Below are positions 11,514 to 19,582 of a stretch of DNA of 64,000 bases, piece by piece (position 1 is the stretch's first letter; every line of letters starts with the position of its first letter). The DNA is from Haloterrigena sp. H1 (GTDB lineage Archaea > Halobacteriota > Halobacteria > Halobacteriales > Natrialbaceae), in the NCBI RefSeq assembly GCF_005938085.1, contig NZ_SMZK01000001.1, positions 496,001 through 560,000 on the forward strand, read 5' to 3'. A program made the translations under genes and the position numbers. The notes below the pieces were generated by a model. That model was not told where the DNA came from. It saw nothing but the letters and a program-made list of their open reading frames with translations, and ran no database searches.

Positions 11514-12287
11514 TCAGGCGTCGGGTTCGAGGACCCGTTCCTCGCCATCGTAGTAAGCGGAGTTGTCCTGTGGGTCGTAGTCGAGAACCTCGCGAGCGCG
11601 ATCGATCGAGTAGTATTTGCGGTCGTTATCCGAAATGCCGTAGACGATCTCGTAGTCGTAGTCGGCCTGAATACAGCGGTCGAACAGGTGTGCACAGTCT
11701 CGGTAGGAGAGCCACATCGCCTGTCCACGTTCGTAATCGATCGGTGGGTGGCCCTCGGTGAGATTACCGATGCGAACGCAGACGACTGAGAGGTCGTGTT
11801 CGTCGTGGTAGTAGCGTCCGAGGGTTTCGCCGGCGGCTTTCGAGACGCCATAGAGGTTGCTCGGCCGCGGGAGTTCGGTGCCGTCGAGGAGATACTCGTC
11901 GTGGGCACGGTACATCTCGGGCGTGCGCTCGTCGGTCTCGTAGTTGCCGACGGCGTGGTTCGACGAGGCGAAGGCGACCGTTTCGACGCCGGCGTCGACG
12001 GCGGCCTCGAAGACCGTCTGGGTGCCGTCGATGTTGTTGGTCAGGACGCTGTTCCACGGCGCTTCCGGCCGCGGGTCGCCTGCGAGGTGGATCACGACGT
12101 CGATGCCCTCCATCGCCTCGCGGACGGCCTCGTCGTCGGTGATATCTGCGACGACGAACTCGCCCGGCTGGTCGCCGGTCGGCGGATCGCGATCGAGCAA
12201 CCGCCACTCGTAGTCGTCTGCGAGGCCGCCGAGGATGGCCGTTCCGACCCGCCCCGCAGCCCCCGTGAGCAGGACTGACTGTGCCAT
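11514..12287 (-). CDS. azf: NAD-dependent glucose-6-phosphate dehydrogenase (Azf type)
   Basis: A 257-residue extended short-chain dehydrogenase. In Haloferax volcanii the Azf enzyme is the NAD-dependent glucose-6-phosphate dehydrogenase of the oxidative pentose phosphate pathway; this protein matches that type closely as I recall it. Seen: nucleotide-binding LLTGAAGRVGTAI (residues 6-18), the VVIHLAGDPRP strand, SSNHAVGNYE, and the catalytic YGVSKAAGE (YxxxK). Start at ATG 12287; the longer open frame upstream overlaps the divergent mptD promoter region. An isomerase gene acting on the same substrate lies about 10 kb away. Confidence 0.88.
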   Translation of the reverse strand: MAQSVLLTGAAGRVGTAILGGLADDYEWRLLDRDPPTGDQPGEFVVADITDDEAVREAMEGIDVVIHLAGDPRPEAPWNSVLTNNIDGTQTVFEAAVDAGVETVAFASSNHAVGNYETDERTPEMYRAHDEYLLDGTELPRPSNLYGVSKAAGETLGRYYHDEHDLSVVCVRIGNLTEGHPPIDYERGQAMWLSYRDCAHLFDRCIQADYDYEIVYGISDNDRKYYSIDRAREVLDYDPQDNSAYYDGEERVLEPDA

Positions 12288-12453
12288 TCGTTCGGTGTGA
12301 GGGGCAGCGTCGATAAGTACCATGCGGTTCGACCCCAGCGCGGTCGAGAGTGTCATACGCCCCTTTCGGGGCCTGGACTGGACACCACGGCATCGATCGG
12401 ACAGCACCACTCGCATCGCAACCCCCTTCCCGACCGCACGCGAGGGCCCGTAC

Positions 12454-12825
12454 ATGTCCACAGACACGACACCCACGGACGCCGAAGCCGCCTGCTTCGA
12501 GGCCGGCATCAAGTTCGGCTCGCTGTACCACCAGTTCGCCGGCACGCCGGTCTCGCCGGATAGCGCCGCGAGTCTCGAGTCGGCAATGGAAGAATCGATC
12601 GAAAACCAGCCCCACTGCACCGCGGTGACCGTCGACGTGTTGGTCGACGAACTCGAGGCTGAACTCGCCGACGCGACGGCCGATTACACCGAACTCACCG
12701 GCCGCTTTCTCGAGGTCGAAATCGTCGTCGACTACGAGGGCTGTGAGGTCGTTACCCGCATGGAAATGGAAGACGGCTATCCACTGATGCGCCTCGAGTC
12801 GATCCGCGACGCACAGTCCGACTGA
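12454..12825 (+). CDS. mptD: Archaeal dihydroneopterin aldolase MptD
   Basis: A 123-residue protein of the archaeal MptD family (DUF372), which cleaves 7,8-dihydroneopterin to 6-hydroxymethyl-7,8-dihydropterin in pterin and folate-type cofactor synthesis. The conserved start region CFEAGIKFGSLYHQFAGTPVS (around residues 12-32) and the EESIENQPHC segment are visible. The length matches the family. The ATG at 12454 is chosen because it sits just ahead of the domain; the frame extends upstream without homology. It is divergent from azf. Confidence 0.85.
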   Translation: MSTDTTPTDAEAACFEAGIKFGSLYHQFAGTPVSPDSAASLESAMEESIENQPHCTAVTVDVLVDELEAELADATADYTELTGRFLEVEIVVDYEGCEVVTRMEMEDGYPLMRLESIRDAQSD

Positions 12826-12833
12826 CACTCGCT

Positions 12834-13424
12834 TCAGATGCTCGAGCGATCGACGGTCTCGGGCGCTTCGAATCCCGTCGCCAACTCGAGCAGTTGGACC
12901 AGGATCCGACCGGTCGCACCCCAGACGGTGTAGCCGTCGACGTGAAAATAGTGGATGACGATGTCGCCGTAGTAGGGGTGAGATCGACGTTCGTACTCGT
13001 AGTTGGCGGGATCGAGCAGCCCCGACAGCGGGAGGACGACGATCTCGGCGACCTCGTTGTCGTCGCGGACGTACTCGCGGTCCGGGACGTGGGCGACAAA
13101 GGGCGTGACGGCGTATTCGGTGACCGTCCGGATGTCGTCGAGTTGGCCGACGAGTTCGGCCTCGCTGGGGTCGAGGCCGATTTCCTCGTTCGCTTCCCGG
13201 AGTGCGGTCTCGAGGATCGTTTCGTCTTCCGGTTCGGCTCCGCCACCGGGAAAACTCATCTGGCCGGGGTGCTCGCCGAGGTGGTCGGCCCGTCGGGTAA
13301 ACAGCAGGTGGTCCTCGCCGTCGCGGTCGACGATCGGCGCGAGGACGGCTGCGTCGTACTCCTGGTCGTCGATCTCGGTGGCCTCGTATGCCGCGACCGG
13401 CTCGAGGCTGAGTCGGGTCGTCAT
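12834..13424 (-). CDS. NUDIX hydrolase, CoA pyrophosphatase-like
   Basis: A 196-residue NUDIX hydrolase. The full box G-x5-E-x7-REUxEExGU is present as GGGAEPED...ALREANEEIGL. The preceding LGEHPGQMSFPGGG segment is the extension typical of coenzyme A pyrophosphatases (NudL/YeaB group), so hydrolysis of CoA or similar dinucleotides is likely but not shown. Start ATG 13424 overlaps the stop of the upstream gene by four bases (ATGA), so it is the last gene of a three-gene operon. Confidence 0.88.
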   Translation of the reverse strand: MTTRLSLEPVAAYEATEIDDQEYDAAVLAPIVDRDGEDHLLFTRRADHLGEHPGQMSFPGGGAEPEDETILETALREANEEIGLDPSEAELVGQLDDIRTVTEYAVTPFVAHVPDREYVRDDNEVAEIVVLPLSGLLDPANYEYERRSHPYYGDIVIHYFHVDGYTVWGATGRILVQLLELATGFEAPETVDRSSI

Positions 13425-13921
13425 TCCTCGAGTGCGTCCTCCAGTCGCCGCCGTTCGTCCGTGAGATCGACCGGGGCCCACGATTCGATATCGTAGCTGA
13501 CATCGAGGTGGGTTCGGAGTCGGTCGCCGTCGCCCTCCGTGACAGCCTCGGCGACAGCGTCACCGAACCGCTGGCGGGCCGCCTCGCCGAGGTGTTCGCG
13601 ATCGGGGTGTCGTTGGTCGACGTCGAGAATGTGTGGCACGTCTTCTGCGTGCTCCGGAACGACGGGAAACGCCGTCGGACCAGGAACCAGCAGCGCCTCG
13701 CAGTCCGCGGTCGTCTCCCCACCGTCCTCGCTGGCGGGTTCGTATCGAACGAGCGCGAACGACTCGAGGGCCTCGTCGATCGCCGTCTCGAGGGCGTTCT
13801 CGTCGACGGCCTGCCCGTCGGCGCGGAATGCGGCCTCGGCGAGCGCCCGCTCGAGTTCCGTGCGGGTCAACCCGCCGAAAAGATCGACCACGCCGGCCAG
13901 TTCGTCGGCGGTCGCGTCCAT
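13421..13921 (-). CDS. Conserved haloarchaeal protein (DUF7109-like)
   Basis: A 166-residue acidic protein, start MDATADELAGVVDLFGGLTRTELERAL. It is helical at the N-terminus and contains the mid-segment LVPGPTAFPVVPEHAEDVPHILDVDQRHPD. I recognise it only as a conserved Halobacteria family often found beside this NUDIX gene; function is unknown. It sits between a glycosyltransferase (7-base gap) and the NUDIX gene (ATGA overlap), so all three are probably co-transcribed and may share a metabolic role. Confidence 0.7.
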   Translation of the reverse strand: MDATADELAGVVDLFGGLTRTELERALAEAAFRADGQAVDENALETAIDEALESFALVRYEPASEDGGETTADCEALLVPGPTAFPVVPEHAEDVPHILDVDQRHPDREHLGEAARQRFGDAVAEAVTEGDGDRLRTHLDVSYDIESWAPVDLTDERRRLEDALEE

Positions 13922-13928
13922 ACGCGGC

Positions 13929-15092
13929 CTAACGGCGGGTGTCGGGATTAGTCTTGTGAGCGACATCCACGTGTTGGTCTCGCCACGGTTGGGCCGCCGC
14001 GAGCACCTCCGCTGGCTCGAACGGCGCGTCGGTCCACCGTGGCAGGCGCGTGTCGGGACTTGGCGGTGCGATCGACTCGGCGTAGCGTGTCACCTGCTCC
14101 CGTTCGCTTGCGGGATCGTACTCGAGGCCATTGAATGCCGCATCGGCACGATACTGCTCGACCAGTGCCGTTCCGACGGCCCGATAGCGCTCGGGCAGTG
14201 TCTCATAGTCGGGAACGACGCCGTTAGCTTCGAGCACACACAGGAGCGTGGCGGCGACCTCGCGACTCATTCGCTCGAGGCCGGCCTCGCCGTCGACCAC
14301 GCGGTGGTCGTGTTCGTGACGGCCGAGGTCGACCTGTGCAGTCCCGTCGAAGCCGGCGAGGTCGTAAGCGTCGCCGAGCGTGCCGACCTCGAGCCCCCAT
14401 GTACGCGGCGTGTGGAGTCGGCGAGCAAGATCGGCAGTCGCGGCGAACTCGCCAGCCAGTGCGTACCGGAACGCCCCGAGGTAGTCGATGATCGGGGAAT
14501 CGTGGGCGTCCGCGAGCGCCCGGAGCAGCGGTTCATAAAACAGGCGAAACAGCCGACCGTAGAGCTGGCCGTCTTCGACGCGGGCGTAGTAGCCTTTTGC
14601 AAAGTCGAAGTCCATCGTCAGCGGCGCGAGCAGCCGGCGGACGTGCTCGCCCTCGTAGCTGCGGGCGTCGGCGTCGTGGACGACGACAGCGTCGGCAGCC
14701 GCGGCGGCCGGCCCGAGTGCGAGCCAGACGTCCCGCCCTTTCCCCCAGTCGCCAGCCAAGCCCCCCTCAGCGAGTAACGTATCGACGTCGGGGGCGTTAC
14801 ACCAGAGGACCTCGGTTGGCAACTCGAAGGCCCCAAGCCACTCTCGAAACGGCCCGATCTGTGCTTGCTCGGCGCGGACGGGAACGAAGACCGCCGCCGG
14901 GCCGGGCTCGAGTCCCTCGAGTTCCTCGAGGACGCGTTCGGCGGCAGGGCTCTCGTACTCGCGGGCGGTCATCGGGACGACGACGGCCGTCTCGGCGACC
15001 GCGCCAGCCGCATCACGGGCGAGGTTACTGCCCATGCCGTCATCCTCACCGAACTCGTGGAGCGTCGCGATTCGCTCCTGACGGTACTCCAT
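13929..15092 (-). CDS. Glycosyltransferase, GT81/GT2-like (glucosyl-3-phosphoglycerate synthase-like)
   Basis: A 387-residue GT-A fold glycosyltransferase related to GT81 glucosyl- or mannosyl-3-phosphoglycerate synthases. The nucleotide-sugar metal motif is VVVHDADARSYEG (around residue 160), preceded by the GSNLARDAAG loop and followed by LTMDFDFAKGYYARVEDG and LGRHEHDH. In this family the product is a precursor of a compatible solute, plausible in a halophile, but donor and acceptor cannot be read from sequence. Start ATG 15092 (MEYRQERIATLHEFGED) fits the family better than the upstream in-frame Met. First gene of the operon with the two downstream genes. Confidence 0.75.
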   Translation of the reverse strand: MEYRQERIATLHEFGEDDGMGSNLARDAAGAVAETAVVVPMTAREYESPAAERVLEELEGLEPGPAAVFVPVRAEQAQIGPFREWLGAFELPTEVLWCNAPDVDTLLAEGGLAGDWGKGRDVWLALGPAAAAADAVVVHDADARSYEGEHVRRLLAPLTMDFDFAKGYYARVEDGQLYGRLFRLFYEPLLRALADAHDSPIIDYLGAFRYALAGEFAATADLARRLHTPRTWGLEVGTLGDAYDLAGFDGTAQVDLGRHEHDHRVVDGEAGLERMSREVAATLLCVLEANGVVPDYETLPERYRAVGTALVEQYRADAAFNGLEYDPASEREQVTRYAESIAPPSPDTRLPRWTDAPFEPAEVLAAAQPWRDQHVDVAHKTNPDTRR

Positions 15093-15254
15093 CGATGGGT
15101 TGTTCGCGCGGATCGATAAAACGGCCACGGCTCCGGCCAAATAGCCTGTCGAAGGCAGGCCGGTGAACACACGACTCGACCCGGCCTCCGTCGGCCGACT
15201 CGCGCTCGGAAAAAGCACTGGTCTTTTTCTACCCCACCTGCTTACAGACCGAAT

Positions 15255-15425
15255 ATGAAATCAGTCCGGAAGGCACTTCGTGACGGCGACCTCGACAAAG
15301 ACACCTACGATCGACTCGTCTGTGGTGAGTGCGAGAAGCCATTAAAGACCGAGAACGACCCGGACGAGATCAAGACGGTCCGTATCTGCCCTGACTGTGA
15401 GGCCGAGTGGAAAGAGATCCGCTAG
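15255..15425 (+). CDS. Small zinc finger protein (HVO_0758-like)
   Basis: A 56-residue protein, MKSVRKALRDGDLDKDTYDRLVCGECEKPL..., ending VRICPDCEAEWKEIR. Two CxxC knuckles (CGEC and CPDC) form one zinc ribbon. It closely resembles the conserved haloarchaeal micro-protein family typified by HVO_0758 of Haloferax (from memory), likely involved in protein or nucleic acid interactions. It is divergent from the glycosyltransferase operon and converges with the DHH phosphoesterase gene 27 bases beyond its stop. AT-rich sequence TTTTTCTACC about 25-30 bases upstream may be its promoter. Confidence 0.88.
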   Translation: MKSVRKALRDGDLDKDTYDRLVCGECEKPLKTENDPDEIKTVRICPDCEAEWKEIR

Positions 15426-15452
15426 CGATCGGCCGCACCCGTCTTTGAGGAC

Positions 15453-16643
15453 CTAGCGTTCGCCAGCCAGTGCCGAAAAGAGTCGTTCTTCGAACTCCTC
15501 GTGGCTGATCCCGTCGGAAGGCCCGATCCCGTGCATGTGATCGATCGAGAGCTGGCCGCCGCCCATCCGCGCGTGCCCGCCTGCACTGGCCATGGGAATG
15601 TCACTGATCGCGTGGCGCAACGTCTCGCCCATGTGGACCCGATCGTCACGCGACCGGCCGGAGAGGTGTAGCGTCCCGTCGTGTTCGCCGTAAACGACGA
15701 CAGCCGTGACACCCTCGAGGTGCATGAGTTCGTCCGCGGCCTGTGGGATCGCGTCGACGTTGCTGATCTCGCCGACGTCGCAGACCGCGAAGGGACCTTC
15801 GACCCGCTTTTCGGTGATCGCCGTCGCCTTGACCTGTAACACGTCGTCGCTGACCTGCGGGTTGGCGATCCGATCGAGGAGGTCCTCGTCGATCGCCGGG
15901 AACAGGGCCGCAGCGGCGTCGAACTCCGCCCGCGAGCAGCCGTTCGTCAGGTGATTGGTATCGGATTGAATCCCATAGAGCAGCCCCGTTGCAAGCTCCG
16001 ATGACACCTCGAGATCGCTCGAGTCGTCCGCCGCATCCATCGTCGCCCCAATGTCAATGAGATATTCGACGAGGATCGTCGACGCCGCCCCGTATGCTGT
16101 CCGAACGTCGGTGAACTTCGTGCCGGTCCCGTTCCCGGGGTGGTGATCGACGACCGCGACCGGTTCGATGGACTGGGCGCCGCTAAAGCCCCGCGGCGTG
16201 TTGTGATCGACTAGAACCACCGCGTCCGACGCGAGCTGGGAACTGGCCTCGATGGACTCGAGATCGAGCCCGAGAACGGTCCGGAACGCGCGATTTTCTT
16301 GATGGCGGATCTCGCCTGCGTACTGTAAGGTCGTGTCCGTGTCGACCGATTCGGCGATCCGGTCGACGCCCATCGCACACGACATGGCATCGGGATCGGG
16401 GTTGGGATGCATCAGGACGGTTACTTCGTCGTAGTCGGCCAGCATGCGCTGGAAGCGAACGCCAGGGGGTCGTCGAAACCAGCGAACGACCCACCAGAGA
16501 GCGAGGACGAGCGCGACTGCGATGAGAACGAGCAGCGACAGCACGAGCGGCTCGAGCGAGCGGACCGAGTCGCCGACCGACTGGGATACCAGCAGCGTCT
16601 CCCCGACGAACGTGGTGGCTGTCGGGTCGGTCCCAACGCTCAT
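15453..16643 (-). CDS. Membrane-anchored DHH family phosphoesterase
   Basis: A 396-residue DHH/DHHA1 phosphoesterase with one strong transmembrane helix near residues 32-54 (LVLSLLVLIAVALVLALWW) followed by a basic RWFRRPP stop-transfer, so the catalytic part is probably cytoplasmic. Motifs: MHPNPDPDAMSCA (about 77-89), VDHN, the DHH triad in VVDHHPG (about 165), QSDTNHLTNG, and the C-terminal glycine-rich GGHARMGGGQL of DHHA1. Membrane-tied DHH proteins include GdpP-type cyclic di-AMP phosphodiesterases; NanoRNase-like activity is the alternative. Confidence 0.87.
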   Translation of the reverse strand: MSVGTDPTATTFVGETLLVSQSVGDSVRSLEPLVLSLLVLIAVALVLALWWVVRWFRRPPGVRFQRMLADYDEVTVLMHPNPDPDAMSCAMGVDRIAESVDTDTTLQYAGEIRHQENRAFRTVLGLDLESIEASSQLASDAVVLVDHNTPRGFSGAQSIEPVAVVDHHPGNGTGTKFTDVRTAYGAASTILVEYLIDIGATMDAADDSSDLEVSSELATGLLYGIQSDTNHLTNGCSRAEFDAAAALFPAIDEDLLDRIANPQVSDDVLQVKATAITEKRVEGPFAVCDVGEISNVDAIPQAADELMHLEGVTAVVVYGEHDGTLHLSGRSRDDRVHMGETLRHAISDIPMASAGGHARMGGGQLSIDHMHGIGPSDGISHEEFEERLFSALAGER

Positions 16644-16701
16644 ATCGCCATGTCAAATCGAACCATCAAGAGTGTTCCCCCGATTTCCCTGCATTCGGTG
16701 G

Positions 16702-17607
16702 CTACCGACCGCTGGGGGTGTCGGTCCGATAGCGTTCGATCGCATCACGATACCCCTCGCGGAAGGTGGGATAGGTAAACTCGTAGCCGAGCGCACGCAG
16801 TTTCTCGTTCGAACAGCGCTTGCTCGTCAGAATGCGTCGTCGGCCCGCCTCGGAGAGGTCGTCGTCGGCCAGCCGCTCGGCTTTCGTCCGCTTTGGCGGC
16901 TGCGCGACGCCACATTCGTCGGCCAGCCAGTCCGCGAACGCCCACTTCTCGGCGGGCTCGTCGTCGACGACCTGGACGACCTCGCCGCGGGCACGGCCCT
17001 CACAGAGCAGGTAGCGGACCGCGCCGGCAGCGTCGTCCCGGTGGACCATGTTCAGATATCCTGCCGTCACCGGCCCCTCGAGATAGCGTTCCAGCCGATA
17101 TCGGCCGGGACCGTAGAGTCCGGCAAAGCGGGCGACGGTTCCCTCGAACCCGTACTCGGTGGGTAGCTCGAGGGCGAGCCGTTCGGCCTCGGCGAGTACC
17201 TCGGTTTTGTCGGTCGCGGGCTCGAGTGGCGTCGTCTCGTCGACCCAGTCGCCGTCGTGGTCGCCGTGGACGCCCGTCGAGGAGGTGTAGACGAGCCGGT
17301 CGGGTACCTGTTCGCGCTCGCCGAATGCTTCGATCGCCGTCCGCAACCCCTCGACGTACACCTCGCGGGCAGCGTCTGCCCCCCGGCCGCCGCTGCTCGC
17401 GGCGAAGACGATCGCATCGATGTCCGGGACGGCCGCGAGCGACTCGCGGTCGGTGACGTCGGCCTGGACGGCGTCGAAGCCAGCGTCTTCGATCCGTGCT
17501 ACGCCCTCGTCCGACCGGCGGACGCCGATCGGTTCGTGGTCTCGCGCCGCGAGCTGTCGGCCCAGTTCGAGGCCGACGTGCCCACAGCCGAGAATCGCAA
17601 CGCGCAT
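16702..17607 (-). CDS. NAD(P)-binding sugar epimerase/reductase-like SDR (YeeZ-like)
   Basis: A 301-residue Rossmann-fold protein of the atypical extended SDR type. The nucleotide site is ILGCGHVGLELG (residues 5-16), a GCGxxG form as in YeeZ-like proteins. Other features are TSSTGVHGDHDGDWVDETTPL, FAGLYGPGRY, and the NMVHRDDAAGAVRYLL segment that lines the substrate pocket. The canonical YxxxK is not evident, so it may not be a classical dehydrogenase. Start ATG 17607. A single gene between the DHH and sulfite-oxidase genes, same strand; substrate unknown. Confidence 0.78.
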   Translation of the reverse strand: MRVAILGCGHVGLELGRQLAARDHEPIGVRRSDEGVARIEDAGFDAVQADVTDRESLAAVPDIDAIVFAASSGGRGADAAREVYVEGLRTAIEAFGEREQVPDRLVYTSSTGVHGDHDGDWVDETTPLEPATDKTEVLAEAERLALELPTEYGFEGTVARFAGLYGPGRYRLERYLEGPVTAGYLNMVHRDDAAGAVRYLLCEGRARGEVVQVVDDEPAEKWAFADWLADECGVAQPPKRTKAERLADDDLSEAGRRRILTSKRCSNEKLRALGYEFTYPTFREGYRDAIERYRTDTPSGR

Positions 17608-17663
17608 ACACGTCCTCGTCGCCGGGTCGGCATAGGTTCACCGCTCGCGGCCGGAAACAACGA

Positions 17664-18908
17664 TTATTCGATGGTAACCTCGAGCGTGTGCGGGCGCCAC
17701 GCGTTCTCGGCGTAGCCGCCTTCGTTCCACGGGTAGTCGTCGCCGTCTTCATCCGAGTCAGCGATCCGTGCGGGCTGGCGGCGGCCGCGTTCGTCAGTCG
17801 CGCGCGAGGCGAGCGTGTACGTGCTGGGTTCGGGCTCCCAGCGGTACCGAAACAGCCGCCACGCACAGTCGTAGTCCGGCCCGAAACAGTCCGCGTCCTG
17901 CCAGCTGTCGCCGCCATCGGTCGAAACCTCGATCTCCGTTACCGCATCGTCGCCGGCCCAGGCGACGCCGACGATCTCGACTGTGCCGTCCGCGCCCGGG
18001 GTGACGGTCGCGCCGTCGTCTGGGTAGCCGATCAGGGACTTGACGTTCTCGTCGAAGGTGTAGGGATGGTCGATCTCGTTGGCCTCGAGCTGGGCCCAGG
18101 TGTCGACCGTCGAGACCGTCGCGTTCGAGTCGGGTTCGACGCCCTCGGGATGGATGCGGTAGGACGACTGCTGCCACTGGGTAAAGTCCTCGCCGTCGCG
18201 GTCAGCCCACTCCGGGCCGTGGACCATCGTCTCCGTGACGTGCAACTCGGTGAGCCACTTGACGCTGTTGACACCGTACCAGCCGGGGACGAGCAACCGA
18301 ACCGGATAGCCGTGTTCGGGCGGCAACGGCTCGCCGTTTACCTCGTAGGCGAGGATGCAGTCCTCGAGAACCTTGGCCATCGGGATCGAGCGGGCGAACC
18401 GATCGTTCTCGCCCTCGACTTCGGGGTGGTCGCCGCCGACCGCGGTGAGCCACATCCCGTCGTCGGTCGTCGCGCCGTGGTCGGCCAGAACCGACGTCAG
18501 CGGCACACCGGTCCAGATCGCGGTGCTGACGGCCCCGTACTCCCACTGGACGCTGCCCGTTTCGGGGTCGAAGTAGCCACGGCCGTTGCCCGCACACTCC
18601 ATCGTGTGTGCGACCGCGACGGTCGGATACTCGTTGCGGAGATCGTCCATCCCCAGCGTGCCCTCCCGAGCAACCGCGCCGGCGAGGTCGACCTCCCAGT
18701 CGGCGGCCTCGGGATCGAGCGTCTCGTTGCGGTGACAGACGTAGTGGTCTTCGATCGGCGTGAGCCAGTTCGCGTACGTTTCCCGGTCGGCAGCACCGAC
18801 GACCCGATACCGGTCCTCGAGATCCGTGACGGCTTCGGTGCCGGGTTTGCGCTCGAGAATCGCGTCGGTTTCCCGTTGCCGATTCTCGCTGCGCTCCGAG
18901 TTCGACAT
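17664..18908 (-). CDS. Sulfite oxidase family molybdopterin enzyme
   Basis: A 414-residue molybdenum-cofactor oxidoreductase with an N-terminal SUOX domain and a C-terminal dimerisation Ig-like domain (EIVGVAWAGDDAVTEIEVSTDGGDSWQDA). The Mo-ligating Cys lies in AVAHTMECAGNGRGYF (about residue 107), and cofactor contacts include the PVRLLVPGWYGVNSVKWL segment. No signal peptide or Tat motif is seen, so it appears cytoplasmic, unlike many bacterial homologues. Possible substrates are sulfite or a related S- or N-oxide. ATG 18908 is preferred over a GTG three codons upstream. Confidence 0.88.
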   Translation of the reverse strand: MSNSERSENRQRETDAILERKPGTEAVTDLEDRYRVVGAADRETYANWLTPIEDHYVCHRNETLDPEAADWEVDLAGAVAREGTLGMDDLRNEYPTVAVAHTMECAGNGRGYFDPETGSVQWEYGAVSTAIWTGVPLTSVLADHGATTDDGMWLTAVGGDHPEVEGENDRFARSIPMAKVLEDCILAYEVNGEPLPPEHGYPVRLLVPGWYGVNSVKWLTELHVTETMVHGPEWADRDGEDFTQWQQSSYRIHPEGVEPDSNATVSTVDTWAQLEANEIDHPYTFDENVKSLIGYPDDGATVTPGADGTVEIVGVAWAGDDAVTEIEVSTDGGDSWQDADCFGPDYDCAWRLFRYRWEPEPSTYTLASRATDERGRRQPARIADSDEDGDDYPWNEGGYAENAWRPHTLEVTIE

Positions 18909-19002
18909 ACGGGCCACACGTCACCGAGTGCGATAAATGCCGGGGCGTGGTAACACTCGTCGAGATAGTTGTTGGCGTGCTCTGCTGGAAACCCAGCCGC
19001 GC

Positions 19003-19428
19003 CTACGGCGCACCGTCCGCGATCACGTACTGGACGTGGACGAACTCCGCGAACGACATCGGTGCTCGCCCTTCGATCTTCTGTTGGATCTCCTTTGCCT
19101 CGAGGTCGAGGTGGATATAGCTCTCGAGGGCTTCGATGTCGAGCACCGCCGTCGACATCCCCAACAGGAGATGCTCGAGCGCCATCGTCACGATCGTCTC
19201 CGGGTCCGGTTCGTCCTCGGCGAGCGCCTGGATCTCGGCGGCCTCCTCGAGTGTGAGATCAGGTGAGTCGCCGGCGACGAGCGCCTCGAGCGTGTCTTCG
19301 TCGAGATCGGTGTCGGCCGCGACAGCCGCGGGGCCGCGCTGGTCGACGATCGTTGCGAGGTCGTCCTCGTACTCGGCCCGCAACGCGGCGGGCGAGTTGG
19401 AAACGGTCATCCGTTGTTCGTAGAACAT
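19003..19428 (-). CDS. DUF5791 family haloarchaeal protein
   Basis: A 141-residue acidic helical protein. The segment LRAEYEDDLATIVDQRGPAAVAADTDL is the recognisable family opening, followed by DSPDLTLEEAAEIQALAEDEPDPETIV and a C-terminal LDLEAKEIQQKIEGRAPMSFAEFVHVQYV. Function unknown; confined to Halobacteria as far as I know. ATG 19428 (MFYEQRMTVSNSP) is chosen; a start at the MTVSN Met is also possible. It is divergent from cetZ with 154 bases between starts. Confidence 0.75.
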   Translation of the reverse strand: MFYEQRMTVSNSPAALRAEYEDDLATIVDQRGPAAVAADTDLDEDTLEALVAGDSPDLTLEEAAEIQALAEDEPDPETIVTMALEHLLLGMSTAVLDIEALESYIHLDLEAKEIQQKIEGRAPMSFAEFVHVQYVIADGAP

Positions 19429-19582
19429 ATCCGAACGGACGGGGATACGGCAGAAAGGTATTGTGACCTCGGCCAAAGGCTGCGCCGATCCGCTAACCGG
19501 GTGTACGATTTCCGCTTCGGGGCTGGCGACGGAATATCAAATCACCGGAACGTTAAACATGTTACTCGAATACGGATATAAT

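Noticed and set aside
11764..13722. A 652-codon minus-strand open frame
   Set aside because: It crosses azf, mptD and the NUDIX gene in other frames and is extremely Arg/Pro rich, the usual sign of a shadow frame in high-GC haloarchaeal DNA.
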